Shown here piece after piece: positions 57,533-64,000 of a stretch of 64,000 nt of DNA. Both the position numbers and the translations under genes were made by a program. The notes under the pieces are model-generated. The model was not told the origin of the DNA and did not search any database. It saw only the letters and a list, made by a program, of their open reading frames with translations. This stretch comes from Pigmentibacter sp. JX0631 (GTDB lineage: Bacteria > Bdellovibrionota_B > Oligoflexia > Silvanigrellales > Silvanigrellaceae): contig NZ_CP123622.1 of the NCBI RefSeq assembly GCF_029873255.1, positions 620,501 through 684,500 on the forward strand, in the 5' to 3' direction. Each line of letters begins with the position of its first letter. Within the stretch, counting starts at the first letter, position 1.

Positions 57533-58024
57533 ATGACAATGCATGAAGAAAATAAAATTGAAAAACTTTATACAACAGATAATAGATATTTATGTTTTAG
57601 TTTAGGAAATGAGCATTTTAGCATCCCCCTTTTACAGGTTAAAGAAGTTATTGGCATACCTGAATTTACCACAATTCCTTACACACCGAACTATTTTTGT
57701 GGAATTATGAATTTGCGTGGAAAAGTTATAAGTGTAATAGATATGCGAAAAAAACTCTCTATTACAACCAAAGGTCTGGATGAAAATTCGGTGATAGTTT
57801 GTGATTTAGATAACATTACAATTGGTATTCTTGTTGATTCAGTAGATTACGTCATTAATATCGAAAAAGAAAAAATACTTCCAAAACCAGACATGCAGTC
57901 AAGTATTAAAAATGACTACATTGAAGGGCTCATAGAATATAAAAGCATTTTAATTGTTCTTATTAATTTAGCAAAATCATTAAGTATTGAAGACCTGGTT
58001 CATATAGAGAAAGCTGCGGCATAA
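57533..58024 (+). CDS. cheW: CheW-type adaptor
   Basis: A 163-residue CheW that links receptors to the CheA kinase. Landmarks are [20 protein letters not shown], the conserved [17 protein letters not shown], and [19 protein letters not shown]. It starts 3 bases after the cheA stop and has 10 bases to the next receptor gene, so it belongs to the operon. Confidence 0.92.
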   Translation: MTMHEENKIEKLYTTDNRYLCFSLGNEHFSIPLLQVKEVIGIPEFTTIPYTPNYFCGIMNLRGKVISVIDMRKKLSITTKGLDENSVIVCDLDNITIGILVDSVDYVINIEKEKILPKPDMQSSIKNDYIEGLIEYKSILIVLINLAKSLSIEDLVHIEKAAA

Positions 58025-58034
58025 AGGAAATGAT

Positions 58035-60287
58035 ATGTTTGATAAAATTTCATTAAAAATGAAGATTTTAATACTGAGTTTAGGCGGTATTACAATCATA
58101 AGTATATTTCTTACAATCTTTTCATATATAAATTTTTCCCACCAAGAACAAAATGTAAAAGATAAAATCTTCTTTACTGCAATTACTTTTTCAGATCAAA
58201 TCTCTGATCAATTTTATGAACGCTATGGTGATGTTAAAACTTTTTCACTCCATTTTAAAAATTTCACTACAAATTCTAGAGAAACAGTAAATTATCTTAA
58301 TTCTTTGACAAAGTTTTATGGAATATATGATCTCATATTAGTATGTGACTTAAACGGCCATTTATTAAGCATAAACGATGAATCCCCAGAAGGAAAAAAA
58401 ATAAATTCAGAAATACTCTACAAAGAAAATTTTTCTAAAACACCATGGTTTAAAGAAACTATAGCTAAAAAATATTTACAAGATGAAAAAAAAGGTTTCA
58501 CTGGTGTTAATTTTCAAGATGCAAATTTTGATGAAACATTAGAAAAAGTTTTTCATGAAAAAAGGTATGGAACAGTATTTTCTACTTTAATTTATAATTC
58601 CAAAGGTGAGCCAATTGGAGTTATCAGTAATCATGCCAAATTCAATTGGGTGGAAGATTTAGCAACAAGAATGTATGAAAATTTTATTCAATCCAAAATA
58701 AAAAGTTTACATATTACTTTGATAAACAAAGAAGGTGAAATTATATTAGATTATAATCCTAATCGTAATAATAATAAAAAAGAAATCATTCACGATGAAA
58801 AAATATTAAATAAATATAATTTGGTTAAAGTGGGACAACCAGCTGCAGTGCAGGCAAATAAAGGTGAAGAAGGAGTTCTTGAGTCCTTAAATTCACGCTA
58901 CAAGATTTGGCAAATACAATCTTATGCCCTTGTAAAAGGTGACAAAATGGTTGATGAACTGAGCTGGAAAATTTTAGTTCGGATAGATAGAGACGAAGCA
59001 TACTCATCTATCATAAATTTAAAATTAAGTTTTATAGCTGCATTTATTTTTGTTTTTGGTTGTTCTATTTTTCTAAGTATCTTCTTTAGTAAAAATTTAG
59101 CAAATAAATTATTTTTTGTTGCACAAAACCTAGTAAAAGGAAATGAAAAATTAAATAAAACATCAAATGAATCAACAAAAAATAGTGAAACTTTATATTC
59201 AGCTACAACTAGACAAGCTTCATCTTTGCAACAAAGTGTAACAGCAGTCAACGAAATTAGTGCAATGATGAACAAGACTGCAGAAATGGCTGAAAATTCA
59301 AGAATAAAAGCCAATGAAAACATTCAAAAGGTAAATGAAGGTAAAAATGTAATCAATAAAATGGTTAATGCAATTCAAAATATTAAATCACGCAACCAAG
59401 ATATTATGGATCAAGTTATTGAAGGAAACCAACGTATTTCAGAAATTGTAAAAGTTATTTCTGAAATTGAAAACAAAACAAAGGTTATTAATGAAATTGT
59501 TTTTCAAACGAAACTACTTTCATTTAATGCTTCTGTCGAAGCTGCTAGAGCAGGCGAGCATGGACGAGGATTTTCCGTTGTTGCAGAAGAAGTAGGAAAT
59601 TTAGCTCAAATGAGTGGAACGGCTTCAAAAGAAATTTCAACCATGCTTGATAATAGTATTAATAAAGTCAAAAATATTATTTCGCAAACAAAATCTAATG
59701 TAGAAAGTATTGTAGAACAATCTAAAAAAGCCATGCAGCAAGGTGAAGAAACAAGCGTTGAATGTTCAAATATTTTTGAGCAAATTTTTAGCAATTCACA
59801 AGAGGTAAATCATATTATCTATGAGATTGCGAATTCAGCACAAGAACAAGCAAAAGGTGTTGAAGAAATAAATCACGCCATGCATGACCTCGACAACGTT
59901 ACTCATCAAAATAATTCTATCGCCCAAAAATCTTCGCAAACAGCAAAAGAGCTCCTAACTCAAAGTTATGAATTAGAACAAATGGCAAATAATTTACTAC
60001 TTATAGTTTTAGGGAAAAATCAAATTAATCTGAAAAAAATTGCTGCAAATGACAATTATAATCCTCCTGCCTCACCGCCAACGAAAAAGCATATAAATGG
60101 AAATACAATAAAAGAAGAAGCAAAAAAATCAGAAATTAAATTGGTAAATGAAGTATCAAAGCATTCCCAAGTTAAAAAAGCAAATACTGAAATGGAAAAG
60201 GCTAATGATAAAGGTTCTGAAAAAAAGAAAATAAATCCGACTGAAGATGTTCCATCATTTAATGATCCTAGATTTGAGGACTTATAA
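58035..60287 (+). CDS. Methyl-accepting chemotaxis protein with Cache-like sensor
   Basis: A 750-residue receptor: membrane helices at about 11-32 and 331-352, a 300-residue periplasmic Cache-like sensor between them ([19 protein letters not shown] ... [19 protein letters not shown]), and a signalling domain (about 380-660) with [36 protein letters not shown] long Lys/Pro/Asn-rich tail (about 670-750) follows, ending DPRFEDL. The tail may tether CheR or CheB. Its stop overlaps the next start by one base (TAATG), so the fused CheR/CheB is translationally coupled to it. Confidence 0.88.
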   Translation: MFDKISLKMKILILSLGGITIISIFLTIFSYINFSHQEQNVKDKIFFTAITFSDQISDQFYERYGDVKTFSLHFKNFTTNSRETVNYLNSLTKFYGIYDLILVCDLNGHLLSINDESPEGKKINSEILYKENFSKTPWFKETIAKKYLQDEKKGFTGVNFQDANFDETLEKVFHEKRYGTVFSTLIYNSKGEPIGVISNHAKFNWVEDLATRMYENFIQSKIKSLHITLINKEGEIILDYNPNRNNNKKEIIHDEKILNKYNLVKVGQPAAVQANKGEEGVLESLNSRYKIWQIQSYALVKGDKMVDELSWKILVRIDRDEAYSSIINLKLSFIAAFIFVFGCSIFLSIFFSKNLANKLFFVAQNLVKGNEKLNKTSNESTKNSETLYSATTRQASSLQQSVTAVNEISAMMNKTAEMAENSRIKANENIQKVNEGKNVINKMVNAIQNIKSRNQDIMDQVIEGNQRISEIVKVISEIENKTKVINEIVFQTKLLSFNASVEAARAGEHGRGFSVVAEEVGNLAQMSGTASKEISTMLDNSINKVKNIISQTKSNVESIVEQSKKAMQQGEETSVECSNIFEQIFSNSQEVNHIIYEIANSAQEQAKGVEEINHAMHDLDNVTHQNNSIAQKSSQTAKELLTQSYELEQMANNLLLIVLGKNQINLKKIAANDNYNPPASPPTKKHINGNTIKEEAKKSEIKLVNEVSKHSQVKKANTEMEKANDKGSEKKKINPTEDVPSFNDPRFEDL

Positions 60288-62650
60288 TGAATAACGAATG
60301 GTATAATTTAATTAAAAGAATATCAAATATTGCGCATGATGAAACCGGCAATCAACTTTCTGAAAAAAACTTTTCTATGGTTGAGGCTAGGTTAAATAAA
60401 CGCTTTTCTATTCTTGGCATTACTTCTCCCAATGAATATATTAAACACCTAGAAAAAAATTTTGAAACAGAAAAAAAAGCCATAATTTCTTTACTTACGA
60501 CTCATCATACATATTTTTTTAGAGAATATTTTCATTTTGAGGACATTGAAAAAAAATATTTAAACCAAATTACATCGGAAAAGACTGGAAAAACACTTAG
60601 AATTTGGAGTGCTGCATGTAGTCAAGGACAAGAAGCCTATTCTATATCGATGTTTTTTAATAAGTTAAAAAACGAAAATAAAATAAAAGATTTTGATTAT
60701 AAAATAATTGGAACAGATATTGACCATGAGTCTGTAAAATACGCACAAAATTCAGTTTATTTATATAAAGATCTTATTCAAATTCCCATGACGTATGTAC
60801 ATGGAAATTGGGTGCGTGGCTTAGGTGACATTCGCGACTATGTTAAACCTAAAAAGCATATAAAAGATCCTATTATTTTCGAAGAAGCAAATTTACTAAA
60901 ATTAAGTAACAAGTTTATCAATGAAAAATTTGATATTATTTTTTGCCGCAATGTTTTAATTTATTTTAATCAACAACAAATAACTGAAATAATAACTTCA
61001 CTATTAAGTAGATTAGAACCATATGGTTTACTTATTCTTGGAATTAGTGAGTCCATTTTGAGTCTTAATTTACCGGTAAAATTACTGGCTAATTCTATTT
61101 ATACTCACAAAAGCTATTCACCAAAAGAAAAATTTATACCTGATATTGTTATTCAAAATGAGCCAAAAATAATAAATGTCTTATGTGTTGATGACGCTCC
61201 AACAATTCTAGTTCTTCTGAAAAAAATATTAACAAAAGAAAAAGGTTTTCAAGTTGTAGCCACCGCCGCAAGTGCAAAGGAAGCTAGAGAAAAACTAAAA
61301 ACTACAAAAGTTGATATTATGACGCTAGATATTCATATGCCAGAGGAAACAGGTATCGATTATTTACGCTCTGATTTTAATAATGAAAATCATCCTCCTG
61401 TTCTCATTGTCAGTTCAATAGAACGTGACGGTACAGATGTTGCTAAACAAGCTTTATCTTTAGGAGCTGCTGACTATGTTGAAAAGCCAAATCTTAAAAA
61501 TTTGGAAGATTCAATAGAAGAAATTTGCTTTAAACTTGAAACAATTTATGATAATTATAAGGCGAGTAAAAGCAAAAATAATTCTTATTCAATTATACCA
61601 ACAAATATTACTAATGTACAACCTCTAGAAAGTAACTTTATTAAAGTTTTAATTGTTGATGATTCTGCAACTATAAGAATGCAATTAAAATCAATACTAT
61701 CTAAAAGTAAACAAATTAAAGTAATAGGTGAAATTGAGGACCCAAGAATTTTAGATGAAAAAATTTATGAACTGAAACCTGATATCATAACACTTGATAT
61801 TAATATGCCTTACCTAAATGGAATAGATATTTTAAAACAAATTATTCCAAAGTATAAAATACCTACCATTGTTGTCAGTGCTTTAAATATGGAAGAAGGC
61901 TCACTTGTTATGGAGGCTCTAGAATTAGGAGCTTTTGATTTTTTTCAAAAACCAGATTTAAGTCAAATTGAAGAACAAAGTAAAATTTTAATTGAAAAAA
62001 TTATTCACTGTAAAAATGCAAAAATTAATACTGCTAGTAATTTTAAATTTAGTACTAATAATTTTACTGAAAAATTAGATACAGATTATTTAATTGCAAT
62101 TGGTTCTTCAACTGGAGGAACTGAAGCTCTGAAAGTCATTTTAGAACAATTACCCCAAGAAATTCCACCAATTGTTATTGTTCAGCACATCCCGGAAGTA
62201 TTCTCAAAAGCTCTGGCCGATAGATTAAATAAACTATGTCGTTTTGAAGTAACAGAAGCAAAAAATGGTGACATAGTTGAAAAAAACAAGGTATATATTG
62301 CCCCAGGTAATAAACATATGTTAGTGCAAAAACTAAATAATAAACTTTTAATTCAAATTAATCAGACAGAAGTTTATAATAGTCATCGCCCATCAGTTGA
62401 TGTTTTATTTAATTCTATAGCAGATCTAAATCTTAAAAAATCGATTGGAATTATTTTGACTGGTATGGGAAGTGATGGAGCAAAAGGTTTAAAAAAATTA
62501 AAAGAAACTGGAGCAAAAACGATTGCACAAAATGAGCAAAGCTGTGTCGTTTTTGGTATGCCAAAAGAAGCAATTAAACTAAATGCAGCAGATTACGTAG
62601 AACCAATTGAAGATATAGCTAGAAAAATTATTTCATTGTCAAAAGTTTGA
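60287..62650 (+). CDS. CheR-REC-REC-CheB fusion (receptor methyltransferase and methylesterase in one protein)
   Basis: A 787-residue protein. N-terminus (1-270): CheR, with TTHHTYFFREYFHFE, the AdoMet site IWSAACSQGQEAYS and IIFCRNVLIYF. Then receiver 1 (about 294-415; VLCVDDAPTIL, TLDIHMP, phosphoacceptor near 347), receiver 2 (about 453-570; VLIVDDSATIR, TLDINMP, near 503), and CheB methylesterase (about 600-787) with catalytic Ser in IGSSTGGTEAL, His in VQHIPEVFSKAL and Asp in GMGSDGAKGL. CheR and CheB have opposite activities, so a single chain with two phosphorylation inputs can switch between adding and removing methyl groups. The order CheR first and two receivers is unusual. Confidence 0.9.
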   Translation: MNNEWYNLIKRISNIAHDETGNQLSEKNFSMVEARLNKRFSILGITSPNEYIKHLEKNFETEKKAIISLLTTHHTYFFREYFHFEDIEKKYLNQITSEKTGKTLRIWSAACSQGQEAYSISMFFNKLKNENKIKDFDYKIIGTDIDHESVKYAQNSVYLYKDLIQIPMTYVHGNWVRGLGDIRDYVKPKKHIKDPIIFEEANLLKLSNKFINEKFDIIFCRNVLIYFNQQQITEIITSLLSRLEPYGLLILGISESILSLNLPVKLLANSIYTHKSYSPKEKFIPDIVIQNEPKIINVLCVDDAPTILVLLKKILTKEKGFQVVATAASAKEAREKLKTTKVDIMTLDIHMPEETGIDYLRSDFNNENHPPVLIVSSIERDGTDVAKQALSLGAADYVEKPNLKNLEDSIEEICFKLETIYDNYKASKSKNNSYSIIPTNITNVQPLESNFIKVLIVDDSATIRMQLKSILSKSKQIKVIGEIEDPRILDEKIYELKPDIITLDINMPYLNGIDILKQIIPKYKIPTIVVSALNMEEGSLVMEALELGAFDFFQKPDLSQIEEQSKILIEKIIHCKNAKINTASNFKFSTNNFTEKLDTDYLIAIGSSTGGTEALKVILEQLPQEIPPIVIVQHIPEVFSKALADRLNKLCRFEVTEAKNGDIVEKNKVYIAPGNKHMLVQKLNNKLLIQINQTEVYNSHRPSVDVLFNSIADLNLKKSIGIILTGMGSDGAKGLKKLKETGAKTIAQNEQSCVVFGMPKEAIKLNAADYVEPIEDIARKIISLSKV

Positions 62651-62665
62651 TTTTAGAGGTGTTGC

Positions 62666-63373
62666 ATGATTCATGATTTTAATGAAAAAGAAATTTATCT
62701 AATTGATGATGAAGTAGGAATTTTAGAAGTAATTAATGATATCATAAAAACTCATTTAGAAGTAAAAATAAAACAATTTACTTCACCAATAAAAGCTTTA
62801 GAACAATTATCAAAAGGCCAATATCCTAATTTAATTTTAGTTGATATAAAAATGCCGAAAATGAACGGACTTGAATTTATTGAAAATGTCAATAAATTAA
62901 AAATAAAAAAACCAATCATTGTTATTTCTGGCCATGCAGAAAAGTCAGAAGCAGTAGAATGTTTAAAACTTGGAGCATATCATTTACTAGATAAACCCGT
63001 TACCTTTGAAATTTTAATCCATACTATTTTACAGGCTTTAACCTTAGAAGAAGTTTTTGTTTTAAATGAAAAGTTAACTGAAGAAAAAGAAATTCTTATA
63101 AAACTGTTTAAACAGTTTGTCGAAAAAAGCGAGGAAAGAGTTTTTGAAATTGAAAATATTGTTTTAGAAAAAACTAAGATCATTCAAGAAGATAAAGTGC
63201 TACTAAAAAGTTTTCTTGACAAAATAAATGAGTGTAATGAATTAGATCGAGAAATAGTTAAAACATACAAAGATATTTCTAAACTAATGAAAAAACAAAA
63301 TACAATGTTAAATAAAAATATTTCACAAGAATTTCTTGAAAGTAAAGTAATCCAAATAAGAAAAAATATTTAA
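62666..63373 (+). CDS. Receiver-domain protein with coiled-coil tail
   Basis: A 235-residue protein. The N-terminal receiver (about 8-125) has acidic residues at IYLIDDEVGIL, the phosphoacceptor Asp in LILVDIKMPKMNG, and Lys in LLDKPVTFE. The rest (about 135-235) is a charged, Glu/Lys-rich helical segment, probably a coiled coil, with no output domain seen. It starts 16 bases after the CheR/CheB gene (GAGGTG upstream). It may be the CheY-like output of the pathway or link it to a partner protein. Confidence 0.85.
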   Translation: MIHDFNEKEIYLIDDEVGILEVINDIIKTHLEVKIKQFTSPIKALEQLSKGQYPNLILVDIKMPKMNGLEFIENVNKLKIKKPIIVISGHAEKSEAVECLKLGAYHLLDKPVTFEILIHTILQALTLEEVFVLNEKLTEEKEILIKLFKQFVEKSEERVFEIENIVLEKTKIIQEDKVLLKSFLDKINECNELDREIVKTYKDISKLMKKQNTMLNKNISQEFLESKVIQIRKNI

Positions 63374-63408
63374 ATTAATTAAAAACCTTATTTTTATAGG
63401 ATAATTTT

Positions 63409-64000
63409 ATGATTGACGATAATAAAAATAAAAGTTCTATAAAAGAATGTTTCGACAATTTTAGGCGTCTCGTTTCAAATGATCCACCTTTACTAAGAAT
63501 TGTAAAAGAAAAGTTAGCTAAACATGATGGTGCTGATGAACATAAAAGTTTAAATTATGACACAATAAAACATCAAATAGATACATTCATTCGAAAAAAT
63601 GAAAACCTTATTTTTATTATTGGTCCTTGGGGTTCTGGAAAAACATATTTAATAGAAAAATACTCGAATGAAATTCAAGCAGATGGCTTGCACTTTATAA
63701 AAAAAAGTTTCTTTGGAATAACTTCGCTTAGTGAAGCTTATATGCATTTACTAGGTTTTTTTAAAGCAACGTTCTTTCTTTTTATGCTCTATTTTATTTT
63801 TTATATTTTTGGATTTTATTCTTCAAAATTTTTTGCTCCTGTTTTTATTATCATTAGCCTTATATTATTGGCTAATAAATTTAAGTTATCATATTCTCTC
63901 TATAAAATTGTTAGTTGTTTAGTTGATTTATTAATTACGAGTGGTTTTCATTTAGCAATCGTTACAAGAAAAGTACTCGATATGCGGGAATTTAATAACT
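63409..64000 (+). CDS. KAP-type P-loop NTPase, N-terminal part (cut by window end)
   Basis: An open frame from ATG 63409 to the edge, 197 codons without a stop. Walker A is IIGPWGSGKTYLIEK (about residues 70-84), the form typical of KAP NTPases, which often have membrane helices inserted between Walker A and B. Two hydrophobic stretches follow (TFFLFMLYFIFYIFGF and PVFIIISLILLA). KAP proteins are membrane-linked NTPases in both signalling and phage defence. It follows the receiver-protein gene by 35 bases on the same strand, perhaps in the same operon. Confidence 0.75.
   Translation, partial: MIDDNKNKSSIKECFDNFRRLVSNDPPLLRIVKEKLAKHDGADEHKSLNYDTIKHQIDTFIRKNENLIFIIGPWGSGKTYLIEKYSNEIQADGLHFIKKSFFGITSLSEAYMHLLGFFKATFFLFMLYFIFYIFGFYSSKFFAPVFIIISLILLANKFKLSYSLYKIVSCLVDLLITSGFHLAIVTRKVLDMREFNN

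Overview
This is an AT-rich window (about 30% GC by eye) from a Gram-negative bacterium. Lipoprotein signals, a FadL-type outer-membrane protein, periplasmic-style secreted enzymes, class B PBP/MurF and a chemotaxis cluster fit a free-living or host-associated, possibly predatory lineage. The gene style (IcmF, many secreted toxin-like proteins, very low GC) reminds me of Silvanigrellales (Bdellovibrionota/Oligoflexia). That placement is an inference; no rRNA or marker gene settles it.

Positions 1-20 kb look like ordinary chromosome rich in secreted proteins: two lipoprotein/secreted genes, a TehA-like channel, a FadL-type porin, a large unknown protein, a TAP-type peptidase, acetyltransferases, a MenH-like hydrolase, a lipocalin, a LysE exporter and a Dam-type methylase. 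The standout is a two-gene unit at 12.2-17.1 kb. The first gene is an exported protein ending in a toxin-deaminase domain (DxE and CxxC motifs). The second is a 1.2-kresidue lipoprotein with a region resembling the pore/translocation domain of the large clostridial toxins TcdA/TcdB. Together they look like a split effector/translocator toxin.

Positions 22-44 kb are an accessory region built by repeated integration at the 3' end of a tRNA-Arg(CCG) gene (43987-44061, minus strand). Copies of the tRNA 3' end lie at about 24.17, 26.0 and 30.42 kb. Each is followed by a related left-end sequence of about 200 bp, and the two best copies are nearly identical. The segments carry, from left to right: an internally deleted integrase and a Fic gene broken by a stop codon; an HDOD protein; an AbiEi/AbiEii pair with an operator-like palindrome, a GC-richer VOC protein, a primase remnant and a frameshifted toxin with its antitoxin; and finally the most intact element. 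That element holds a soluble+4TM gene pair, a 1.6-kb palindrome-rich non-coding region (candidate origin), a small DNA-binding protein, a Toprim-like primase, a VapE-like helicase, an integrase, a dGTPase-like triphosphohydrolase, a second soluble+4TM pair that looks like a distant paralogue of the first, and a second integrase next to the tRNA. This is the architecture of a phage-satellite-like island carrying defence cargo.

From 44 to 64 kb the chromosome resumes. It holds a class B PBP, a C58/YopT-like cysteine protease candidate, a secreted PIG-L deacetylase with a ricin-type lectin tail, MurF, the fused B12-dependent mutase IcmF, and a chemotaxis-type cluster (a divergent MCP, then CheA-CheW-MCP-CheR/REC/REC/CheB fusion-REC protein). 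A KAP-type P-loop NTPase is cut by the window end.
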